Assembly (NCBI GenBank): GCA_903847975.1
Contig: CAINFC010000205.1
Location: 1-45,016 of the forward strand
DNA: 45,016 bases
DNA from: an uncultured Acidobacteriota bacterium
GTDB taxonomy: Bacteria > Acidobacteriota > UBA6911 > CAINFC01
Direction of reading: 5' to 3'
Below, one piece after another: positions 8,101-15,251 of the stretch; the first letter of the stretch is position 1, and each line of letters opens with the position of its first letter. A program made the position numbers and the translations under genes. The notes under the pieces were generated by a model, which saw only the letters and a list, made by a program, of their open reading frames with translations, was not told the origin of the DNA and did no database searches.

Positions 8101-8346
8101 AAAAGTCCGAAGTTCTCGCGGAAGCCCCGAAGGGGCTTCGGATCGCAGCCCGGGGTTGGCGCGCTTCGCGCCTGCCCCGGGTAAGGATGTTCGGATAGAA
8201 CAACCCTGAAAGGGTTGCGCAAAATCCAGCAATACCGGGCGCTTGCGCAGCCCTTACCGGGCTGATTTTTAAACAAATCCGTCCACCCGGGGTAGCGCCT
8301 GAGCGGCGCAACCCCGGGCTGTGTTCCGGAACCCCTTCGGGGTTCG
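8101..8346 (+). repeat. Hairpin-array repeat, copy 2
   Basis: This full-length copy holds six hairpins in order: GAAGCCCC/GGGGCTTC; CCCGGGG/CCCCGGG around a GGCGCGC-TTC-GCGCC tip; CAACCCT-GAA-AGGGTTG; CAGCCC/GGGCTG; CCCGGGG/CCCCGGG around a GCGCC/GGCGC tip; GAACCCC/GGGGTTC. It fills most of the gap between the secreted protein gene and rimO. Short open frames inside it recur with every copy and are not genes. Confidence 0.85.
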
Positions 8347-8510
8347 AAAAACTTTTTGCGAGAATATCAGCTATAATTTCCCCTCTGGCTTATGGGTTCC
8401 ATGGCAGGATTCGATATCTGGAAATTGGCAATCGGTTTGACGAAACAGCTTGAAAAGCGGTCTTTCCCCCCGGCAGGCGGGGGAGATATGCCTTCTGGAG
8501 CTTGCCGGCC

Positions 8511-9902
8511 ATGACCCTGAAAATCGGATTTGTCAGCCTGGGCTGCCCGAAAAACCTGGTGGACAGCGAGGTCATGATGGGTCAGCTGTCCCGGGAGGGT
8601 TTCGAGATTACCGCCGACAGGAGCGAGGCGGATATCCTGGTGGTCAACACCTGCGGCTTCATAGAGCCGGCCAAGGAGGAATCCATTCAGAATATTCTCG
8701 AGATGGCCGAAATGAAAAAAAGCGGCCGCTGCCGGAAGCTGATCGTTGCCGGCTGCCTGGCCGAAAGGTACCGGCCGCAGGTCCGCAAGGAAATCCCGGA
8801 GGTTGACGCCGTTCTGGGAGTCCATGAACTCGACCAGATCGTTACCCTTTGTACGGAGGAAGCGCCCGGGAAAAAGCCGGACCGGTCGCGAAAGCACGAT
8901 CCGGTGCCGCCGCGCAAATTGACCACCCCCGGCCACAGCGCCTATCTCAAGATTGCCGAAGGGTGCGGCCATGAATGCGCTTTCTGTGTCATTCCGCAGA
9001 TACGGGGGCCGCACCGCAGCCGTTCGATGAGCTCCATCCTGCGCGAGGCCGAACAGCTGGCGGATTCCGGCGTAGTGGAACTGAACCTGGTCTCCCAGGA
9101 TACCACCGCCTACGGGCAGGACCGCAACCTGGAGCACGGCCTGGCGCGCCTTCTGGAAAAGCTGGCGCAGATACCCGGCGTCCGCTGGATACGATTTCTG
9201 TATGCCTACCCGAGCACGCTGGACCCGGCCGTGCTGGAGCTGATGGCCTCGGAACCCAAGATCTGCCGCTACCTGGATCTGCCCCTGCAGCACGCCTCGG
9301 GGCGCATCCTGCACCGCATGCGCCGCGGCGGGACGCGGCGCTCGCTGGAGCGGCTGGTGGGCCGCATACGCCGGGCCGTTCCGGCTGTGTCCCTGCGAAC
9401 CGCCATGATTGTTGGCTATCCGGGGGAAACCCGGGAGGACTTTCAGGAGCTGATGGACTTCTGCGCAGAAATGCGCTTCGAACACCTGGGTGTTTTTCTT
9501 TATTCGGATGAAGAGGAAACCGCATCTTTCCGGGAAAAAAACAAGATTCCGCGGCGCACCATGGAGAGCCGGCAGATGCGCCTGATGACGCAGCAGGCGC
9601 GGATCTCGCGGAAAATCAACCGCGCCTTTCTGGGAAAAGAGGTGGAGGTGCTGCTCGACGGCGTGCATCCGGAAAGCGAGTGGCTTTTCCAGGGCCGGAT
9701 GGCCGGGCAGGCGCCGGAAATCGACGGCACCGTGCTGATCAACGAGGCGGAGATCCCGGAGGTGCGGGCGGGATGCTTCTACCGGGTGCGGATCACCCAG
9801 GCCCTGGACCACGACCTGGTCGGGACCATCGTTACCGGGACCCCGCCGGCGCCGGCCGAGCATGCCGCCGGGCGGAGCAAAAAGGTATGGACGGAAAAGT
9901 AA
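8511..9902 (+). CDS. rimO: Ribosomal protein S12 (Asp89) methylthiotransferase RimO
   Basis: RimO is a radical SAM enzyme with two [4Fe-4S] clusters that adds a methylthio group to Asp89 of ribosomal protein S12. The 463-residue product has the UPF0004 N-terminal domain with its three cysteines (SLGCPKN, NTCGF, AGCLAERY), the radical SAM motif CGHECAFC followed by VIPQIRG, and a C-terminal TRAM domain. SLGCPKNLVDSE is typical of RimO rather than MiaB. ATG 8511 is preferred to the TTG at 8502 because GGAG lies 10 nt upstream and the protein then opens MTLKIGF as in the family. It overlaps pgpA by 16 nt. Confidence 0.96.
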   Translation: MTLKIGFVSLGCPKNLVDSEVMMGQLSREGFEITADRSEADILVVNTCGFIEPAKEESIQNILEMAEMKKSGRCRKLIVAGCLAERYRPQVRKEIPEVDAVLGVHELDQIVTLCTEEAPGKKPDRSRKHDPVPPRKLTTPGHSAYLKIAEGCGHECAFCVIPQIRGPHRSRSMSSILREAEQLADSGVVELNLVSQDTTAYGQDRNLEHGLARLLEKLAQIPGVRWIRFLYAYPSTLDPAVLELMASEPKICRYLDLPLQHASGRILHRMRRGGTRRSLERLVGRIRRAVPAVSLRTAMIVGYPGETREDFQELMDFCAEMRFEHLGVFLYSDEEETASFREKNKIPRRTMESRQMRLMTQQARISRKINRAFLGKEVEVLLDGVHPESEWLFQGRMAGQAPEIDGTVLINEAEIPEVRAGCFYRVRITQALDHDLVGTIVTGTPPAPAEHAAGRSKKVWTEK

Positions 9903-10360
9903 GGCAGCGGCTGGACCTGTTTTTTGCTACCGGGCTGGGCCTCGGTTTTTTGCGCGGTCCCACGGGAACCTATGGGGCTATCCTGGGCCTTGGCCTGTAC
10001 GCCCTGCTGGCCCGGTGGGTGCCGCTGATGGTGCATGCCGGCCTGGCGGTGCCGCTTTTTTTCTATTCCGTCCTGTCGGCCGGCAGCGCCGCCCGGCAGC
10101 TGGGGAACAAAGATCCGAAAGAAGTGGTCTGCGATGAAATCTTCGGCCAGTGGTTCACCCTCCTGTGGCTGCCCTTTCACTGGCCGACGGCCCTGATCGG
10201 ACTGCTGGCTTTTCGCTTCTTCGACATCGTCAAGCCTTTCCCCGCCCGGCGCCTGGAGCATCTGCCCGGCGGATGGGGGATCGTCATGGATGACCTGATG
10301 GCGGCTATTTACGCCCACCTGCTTCTGCAGGTCCTGTTTCACTTTCGCATCCTGCACTAA
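9887..10360 (+). CDS. pgpA: Phosphatidylglycerophosphatase A
   Basis: PgpA removes the phosphate from phosphatidylglycerophosphate in the inner membrane to give phosphatidylglycerol. The 157-residue product has the family pattern GFLRGPTGTYGAI near the N-terminus, DPKEVVCDEIFGQ in the centre, and FRFFDIVKPFPARRLEHLPGGWGIVMDDLMA toward the end. Three to four hydrophobic segments are visible. ATG 9887 lies inside the end of rimO (16-nt overlap), so the genes are probably translationally coupled. cinA follows after 18 nt. Confidence 0.93.
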   Translation: MDGKVRQRLDLFFATGLGLGFLRGPTGTYGAILGLGLYALLARWVPLMVHAGLAVPLFFYSVLSAGSAARQLGNKDPKEVVCDEIFGQWFTLLWLPFHWPTALIGLLAFRFFDIVKPFPARRLEHLPGGWGIVMDDLMAAIYAHLLLQVLFHFRILH

Positions 10361-10378
10361 GGAGTGCCTTTCACTTTT

Positions 10379-11614
10379 ATGCCCACGTCGGAAATCATCG
10401 CCGTCGGCTCGGAGCTGCTGACTCCGCTGCGGCTGGATACTAATTCTCTTTATATCACCCGCCGGCTGAACGATATCGGCATCCTGGTCCAGAGAAAGTG
10501 GGTCGTCGGCGACGAGCCTGCTTCCCTGGAAGAGGCCCTGCGCATTGCCATGAGGCGGGTCAGTACAGTCCTGATCACCGGCGGGCTGGGGCCCACCGAG
10601 GACGATATCACCCGGAAAGTGGCGGCCCACGTGCTCGACCGCCAGCTGATCTACAACGAGGAGATCGCCCAGAAGCTTCGGGAGCGGTTCGCCCGGGTCG
10701 GCCGGGCGCTGGCGGAAAACAATTTGCGCCAGGCACTGGTGCCGATGGGAGCGATCATTCTGCCCAATTCGGTGGGCACCGCGCCCGGCCTCTGGCTGGA
10801 GGAAGGGAAGAAGAAGATCGTGCTTCTTCCGGGTCCGCCGCGGGAGATGAAGCGGATGCTGGACGAACACGTCATCCCGCGGCTCGCATCGGCCACCCGG
10901 GGCGAGCCCATTCTCCGGCGGGTGATCAAGCTGGCGGGAATTCCCGAGTCGACCGCCGACGAGCGCATTGCGCCAATCTACCTGGGGTATCCCAAGATCC
11001 AGACCACCATCCTGGCGGCGCCGGGCCAGATCGAAGTGCACCTCACTGCGGTTAAATCGATTCATCCCCAGGCGGAATACGACCTGGACCGGTTGCAGGA
11101 CCAGATCGAAGAAGCCCTGGGGGACAAGGTGTTTTCCACGGAGGACAAGACCCTGGAGGAAGTGGTCGGCATTTTCCTGGGAATGCGCCAGGGAACACTG
11201 GCGGTGGCCGAATCCTGCACCGGGGGGCTGATCGCCAAGCGGCTGACGGACGTTCCCGGAAGCTCCCAGTATTTCAACGGCGGCGTGGTCACCTACAGCG
11301 ACCAGTCGAAAATCGATTTGCTGGGAGTGGATCCGGAGCAGCTTCGGCAGCATGGCGCGGTCAGCGCCGTGGTGGCCGAGCAGATGGCCGATGGCGTGCG
11401 GCGCCGCTTCGGCAGCACCTTCGGCCTGAGCGCCACCGGAATTGCCGGCCCCTCCGGGGGCAGCGAGGAAAAGCCGGTGGGCCTGGTTTTCCTGGGATGG
11501 AGCGATTCCGCCCACTGCCACAGCGAACGGATCCAGTTCAACGGCGACCGCGAGCTGGTGCGGCAGTTCGCGGCGCAGAACGCATTGAATATGGCCCGCC
11601 GCAACCTGGTATAA
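10379..11614 (+). CDS. cinA: CinA-like protein (MoCF domain plus nicotinamide-nucleotide amidase domain)
   Basis: The 411-residue length is normal for CinA. The N-terminal molybdopterin-binding-like domain opens EIIAVGSELL and has TGGLGPTEDDITR. The C-terminal amidohydrolase domain has AESCTGGLIAKRLTDVPGSS, GVVTYSD and SATGIAGPSGG. The known role of the C-terminal domain is NMN deamidation in pyridine nucleotide recycling, and the N-terminal domain can hydrolyse ADP-ribose. ATG 10379 gives the family N-terminus. The nearest AAGGAG (10359-10364) is 14 nt away, longer than usual. GTG 10364 would overlap that site and is unlikely. It is the last gene of the rimO-pgpA-cinA group. Confidence 0.95.
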   Translation: MPTSEIIAVGSELLTPLRLDTNSLYITRRLNDIGILVQRKWVVGDEPASLEEALRIAMRRVSTVLITGGLGPTEDDITRKVAAHVLDRQLIYNEEIAQKLRERFARVGRALAENNLRQALVPMGAIILPNSVGTAPGLWLEEGKKKIVLLPGPPREMKRMLDEHVIPRLASATRGEPILRRVIKLAGIPESTADERIAPIYLGYPKIQTTILAAPGQIEVHLTAVKSIHPQAEYDLDRLQDQIEEALGDKVFSTEDKTLEEVVGIFLGMRQGTLAVAESCTGGLIAKRLTDVPGSSQYFNGGVVTYSDQSKIDLLGVDPEQLRQHGAVSAVVAEQMADGVRRRFGSTFGLSATGIAGPSGGSEEKPVGLVFLGWSDSAHCHSERIQFNGDRELVRQFAAQNALNMARRNLV

Positions 11615-11670
11615 ATCGGCCGGGTTTTACCGCTTTTGTATTGCCCGGCACAGCCTCCCTTGCGGTTTTG

Positions 11671-11711
11671 CCGCATGATGGAGTCGGTGACGAACCGATT
11701 CCATCATGCGG
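11671..11711 (+). promoter_or_regulatory. Long hairpin just upstream of the fibronectin-type gene
   Basis: CCGCATGATGGA (11671-11682) is exactly repeated in inverted form at 11700-11711. The inner bases continue the stem through one G-U pair, giving 18 bp with a 5-nt loop (GACGA). It begins 57 nt after the cinA stop and ends 5 nt before the GGGAGG ribosome site of the next gene. No T-run follows, so a plain intrinsic terminator is unlikely. Translational control or an mRNA end structure is possible. Confidence 0.6.
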
Positions 11712-11731
11712 GTTGCGGGAGGAAAATTCCG

Positions 11732-13399
11732 GTGAGAAAAAAAGATCTGTTTCCTTGGATAAGCGGCCTTATTTTTCTTGGTCTGCTGGGAGTGGCTCTG
11801 TTTGCGCCCGATGCGGAGCTGAATCCCCTTGGCGTCAGGCGGGCCTTTGCCGTGACCGCCTATCCGCCTTACCCGGCTTCCGACCTGAGTGCCAGCAACG
11901 GCCTGTTCATGGACCTGGCCCGGGTGATCTGGTCTCCGAAAAAAACCTCCGCCCTCACCTATTATAAAATCTACCGCAGCGCCTCCAGCGACTCCGCATC
12001 CGCCGCGGTGCTGGGCCAGGTTACGCCGCCGTACCCCCCGCCCGCTTCCCTGACATACGACGACACCTCCGCGGTACCCGGAACCCTTTTTTATTACTGG
12101 GTGCGCAGCTTCAACAGCGAGAGCGATTTCAGCAGCCTGAGCAACAGCGATGCCGGATTTTCCAGCGGGGATCTGAAAGCGGCGAGCGGCCGTCTCGGAG
12201 ACCGGATTGTACTCACCTGGAAGGGGAGCGCCAATGTGGCCGGGTATGAGCTGTGGCGCGATTCCAGCCTTCTCACCCAGGTGGCAGTCCTGAATTCGCC
12301 CCCTTATCCGGCGCCTAGAAATTTCTCCTACGAGGATCAGTCCGGGCTGCAGCCCTCGGTTACTTACACCTACCGGATCCGGGCCTACGACAGCCAAAGC
12401 AACAGGGGAAATTTCAGTGCCACGGCCACCGGCTCCCTGCAGACGGGATTTCGCGTCTTTCTTCCGGCGCTGTTCGCCGGAGTCGGCCCTTCGATCGGTA
12501 CCACCACCACCACGACCCCTTCCGCCACGACTACCACGCTGGCCGCGCCGCTGGCCGCCCCCGGCAGCTTGACCGCTTCTACCGGCACCCTCTCCGGGAA
12601 AGTCCGGCTGAGCTGGAGCAGTGTCGCCGGCGCCACTTTATACAAAGTTTTTCGTGGCACAGCCAACAACTCGGCGGTTGCGTCGCAGGTCGGCAGCAGT
12701 GCGTCGACGACCTTCGACGACACGTCCGCCGCTCTCGGGAGCGCTTATTACTACTGGGTGAAAGCCTCCAACGGGGCCGGGGAAAGCGGTTTCAGTATTG
12801 TGGCTTACGGATATGCGGCGCTGGCAGCCCCCTCCAACCTGCAGGCTTCCCAGGGGACTTCTTCCCTTTGGGTTGCCCTGAGCTGGAGTTCGCCGGGCGG
12901 GGCGGTGTTGAGCTATCGGATCTTCCGCAGCGAATCTTCCGATCCCGCCGCCGCCCAGCTGTTGGGCAATGGAACGGGAACCTCCTACCAGGACGCGGAA
13001 TCCGGGCTGGTTCCGGCCAAAGCCTATACCTATTGGGTCAAGGCGGTATTCCCGGCGGGGGAAAGCTCCTTCAGTGCGGCGGCCACCGGCTATCGGGCGC
13101 TTGCGGCACCGACCGGTCTGTCGGCCACATCCAACGACTACTGCAAGGTGGCACTCTCCTGGAGCGCCTCGGCCGGCGCGGCCGGCTATAAGATCTACCG
13201 CTCCACGACCAACAGTTCCTCTTCCGCCCAGATGATCGGAACCGGCACGGCAACGGCCTATGACGACAAAACCGCGGTGGCCGGAACGGGCTACTATTAT
13301 TGGGTGAAAGCCTACTCCGGATCGGTGCAAAGCGACTTTTCCAACAGCGCCACGGGAAAGAAGCTGGCCACGGCATACCCGGTGTGTCCCGCGCAGTAG
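11732..13399 (+). CDS. Secreted multi-domain fibronectin type III protein
   Basis: The 555-residue product starts at GTG 11732 with GGGAGG 9 nt upstream. This yields a positively charged signal peptide (KKDLFPWISGLIFLGLLGVALFA). Five fibronectin-III-like repeats follow, each with a YKIYRS/YKVFRG strand, a DDTSA-type turn and an FYYWVRS/YYYWVKA strand. Repeats 2 and 3 are separated by a linker with FRVFLPALFAG and a Thr-rich run. No enzyme motif is seen, so a surface or extracellular binding role is likely. The FLPALFA segment resembles the LPLLxR endings of two other exported proteins in this window. Hairpin-array repeat copy 3 lies about 100 nt downstream. Confidence 0.85.
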   Translation: MRKKDLFPWISGLIFLGLLGVALFAPDAELNPLGVRRAFAVTAYPPYPASDLSASNGLFMDLARVIWSPKKTSALTYYKIYRSASSDSASAAVLGQVTPPYPPPASLTYDDTSAVPGTLFYYWVRSFNSESDFSSLSNSDAGFSSGDLKAASGRLGDRIVLTWKGSANVAGYELWRDSSLLTQVAVLNSPPYPAPRNFSYEDQSGLQPSVTYTYRIRAYDSQSNRGNFSATATGSLQTGFRVFLPALFAGVGPSIGTTTTTTPSATTTTLAAPLAAPGSLTASTGTLSGKVRLSWSSVAGATLYKVFRGTANNSAVASQVGSSASTTFDDTSAALGSAYYYWVKASNGAGESGFSIVAYGYAALAAPSNLQASQGTSSLWVALSWSSPGGAVLSYRIFRSESSDPAAAQLLGNGTGTSYQDAESGLVPAKAYTYWVKAVFPAGESSFSAAATGYRALAAPTGLSATSNDYCKVALSWSASAGAAGYKIYRSTTNSSSSAQMIGTGTATAYDDKTAVAGTGYYYWVKAYSGSVQSDFSNSATGKKLATAYPVCPAQ

Positions 13400-13416
13400 T
13401 GCCCCCGCGGGGAAGG

Positions 13417-13456
13417 CTCACAGGAAGAATGGAAGAGCGGGAAGAAAAGCGGAAGG
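13417..13456 (+). repeat. Purine-rich 40-bp repeat, copy 2
   Basis: It is identical to 287-326 except for one base. It lies 18 nt after the stop of the fibronectin-type gene. Both copies are in intergenic DNA near a repeat of the hairpin-array family. Confidence 0.7.
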
Positions 13457-13498
13457 GCAGGGAACGGAGATGCCGGACCGGTCCGCGATAGGCCGGTA

Positions 13499-13756
13499 AA
13501 AAGTCCCGCACCTGTGGATTTCCGTTGGGGAAAGCCCTGCAAGGGCTTCGTAACACAGCCCGGGGTTGGCGCGCTTCGCGCCTACCCCGGGTAGGATTGT
13601 TCGGAGGAGACAACCCTGAAAGGGTTGCGCAAAATCCAGCCATGGCAGGTGTTTGCGCAGCCCTTTCAGGGCTGCTTTTCAAAAAAATCCGCTTGCCCGG
13701 GGTAGCACCTATGCGGCGCACCCCCGGGCTGTGATCCGGAACCCCTTTGGGGTTCC
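13499..13756 (+). repeat. Hairpin-array repeat, copy 3
   Basis: This copy has the same six-hairpin order as the one at 8101-8346: AAGCCCT/AGGGCTT, CCCGGGG/CCCCGGG with GCGCGCTTCGCGC tip, CAACCCTGAAAGGGTTG, CAGCCCTTTCAGGGCTG, CCCGGGG/CCCCCGGG, and GGAACCCC/GGGGTTCC. It lies between convergent genes (fibronectin-type gene and glmM). The opening aaaaagtccc is shared with copy 4. Confidence 0.88.
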
Positions 13757-13830
13757 AGCTGCTTTTTACACCTTCATCGTTCCTGATGGCGCACGCAAAA
13801 AGTACCGCTGCCCTTCCGAAATGCCCTGAC

Positions 13831-13873
13831 TTCTTCTTTCTTCCTTCCCGGTCTTCCCGTCTTCCTGTGAAAA
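13831..13873 (-). repeat. Degenerate purine-rich repeat, inverted
   Basis: Read on the minus strand this gives TTTTCACAGGAAGA and further GGGAAGA/GGAAGAA units. It is a looser relative of the 40-bp repeat at 287 and 13417. It lies between hairpin-array copy 3 and the 3' end of glmM. Nothing else is seen in 13757-13903. Confidence 0.45.
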
Positions 13874-13903
13874 GATCGGGAGTGCGGAAAGCAGGCGGGG
13901 CGG

Positions 13904-15250
13904 TCAGCCCAGGCAGCTTTGCACCACGCCGGCCAGGGCGGAGCAGACGCTTTCGGTTTCCCCGGCAGTGGGCCCTTCCACCATCACGCGGCACATCTGC
14001 TGCGTGCCGGAATAGCGCACCAGGATGCGGCCCCTTTCCCCCATCCGCTCTTCCGCCTGGCGGATGGCGGCGGCGAGAGCCGGCACCTCCTCGAGAGGCG
14101 GCTTGCTTTTCACCGGAACATTGATCAGCTTCTGCGGAAAGACGCTCATCACTCCCAGCTCGGAGAGCGGCCGGCCCTGTTCGCAGACCACCCGCAGCAG
14201 CTGCAGGGCGGCTACGATCCCGTCCCCGGTGGAGTGATGATCCAGAAAAATCAGGTGGCCGGATTCCTCTCCGCCCAACACCGCCGCGCGCGCGCGCATC
14301 TCTTCCAGCACGCAGCGGTCGCCGACGTTGGTCTCCAGGTGAAGGATTCCCAGCTCTTTCAGGGCCACCTTGAGCCCCAGGTTGCTCATTACCGTGCTGA
14401 CCACCCGGTCGTTCTTCAGCCGGCCCTGCCGCTTCATGGCAGAGGCGCAGAGGGCCAATATCTGGTCGCCGGTCCACATGCCGCCCTTATCGTCGACGGC
14501 GATCACCCGGTCGCCGTCCCCGTCGAAGGCAAAGCCCGCGTCGGCCCGGTTGCGGATCACCGCCTCGGTCAAGGCTTCGACGTGCTGCGAGCCGCATTTT
14601 TGATTGATGTTCTTGCCGTCCGGCTCGTGAAAAAGGGCTACCACCTCCGCTCCCAGCTCGAAGAACACCGAGGGGGCCACGCGGTAGGTGGCGCCGTTGG
14701 CGCAGTCCAGCACCACTTTGCGCCCCTCCAGGGTCAGCTCTTCCGGAAAGGTGTTCTTCAGAAAAACGATGTAGCGTCCCCGGGCGTCCTCGATCCGGTA
14801 GGCCTTGCCGATTTCCCGGGAGGAAACGGCCAGCTTCTCCAGCTCCCCGGAAAAAACCAGCTCCTCGATCTCCAGCTCCCGCTCGTCCGGGAGCTTGTAG
14901 CCCGTCTTGGAAAAGAGCTTGATGCCGTTGTCCTCATAGGGGTTGTGCGAGGCGGAAATGACGATTCCGGCATCGGCGCGCATGTTGGCCGTGATGAAGG
15001 CCACCCCGGGCGTGGGCATGACCCCGATCAGCAGGGCTTCCGCGCCCATGGCGCAGACGCCGGAAACCAGGGCGTTCTCGATCATGTAGCCGGAAAGGCG
15101 GGTGTCCTTGCCGATGACGATCCGCGGTACGTGTCCCGGGCGGCGGCACAGGTGGGCAATGGACATCCCGACTTTCAACGCCATTTCGGCGGTGATGGGG
15201 AAGGAGTTGGCGACTCCGCGAATTCCGTCCGTTCCGAACAATCGGCTCAT
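13904..15250 (-). CDS. glmM: Phosphoglucosamine mutase
   Basis: GlmM interconverts glucosamine-6-phosphate and glucosamine-1-phosphate in the cytoplasm for UDP-GlcNAc synthesis. The 448-residue protein has the family N-terminus MSRLFGTDGIRGVAN, the phosphoserine loop VISASHNPYEDNGIK, the metal loop DGDGDR and the C-terminal phosphate-binding loop. That last loop reads RYSGTQQMCRVMVEG instead of the usual RxSGTEP, which is a divergence to note but not a clear inactivation. The ATG lies one base after the stop of the glmS-like gene (TGAAATG), so the two are translationally coupled and act in consecutive steps. Confidence 0.96.
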   Translation of the reverse strand: MSRLFGTDGIRGVANSFPITAEMALKVGMSIAHLCRRPGHVPRIVIGKDTRLSGYMIENALVSGVCAMGAEALLIGVMPTPGVAFITANMRADAGIVISASHNPYEDNGIKLFSKTGYKLPDERELEIEELVFSGELEKLAVSSREIGKAYRIEDARGRYIVFLKNTFPEELTLEGRKVVLDCANGATYRVAPSVFFELGAEVVALFHEPDGKNINQKCGSQHVEALTEAVIRNRADAGFAFDGDGDRVIAVDDKGGMWTGDQILALCASAMKRQGRLKNDRVVSTVMSNLGLKVALKELGILHLETNVGDRCVLEEMRARAAVLGGEESGHLIFLDHHSTGDGIVAALQLLRVVCEQGRPLSELGVMSVFPQKLINVPVKSKPPLEEVPALAAAIRQAEERMGERGRILVRYSGTQQMCRVMVEGPTAGETESVCSALAGVVQSCLG

Positions 15251-15251
15251 T

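Noticed and set aside
8101-8346. CRISPR array (regularly repeated GC-rich units)
   Set aside because: The units are different hairpins rather than identical direct repeats with unique spacers, and no cas genes are present.
9779-11521. 580-residue open frame on the minus strand
   Set aside because: It is antisense to pgpA and cinA and shows no domain pattern or start signals.
13071-14477. 468-residue minus-strand frame across the hairpin-array repeat
   Set aside because: It crosses an intergenic repeat, the antisense of the fibronectin-type gene and an out-of-frame part of glmM. The same peptide fragments appear in every repeat copy, so they come from the repeat and not from a gene.
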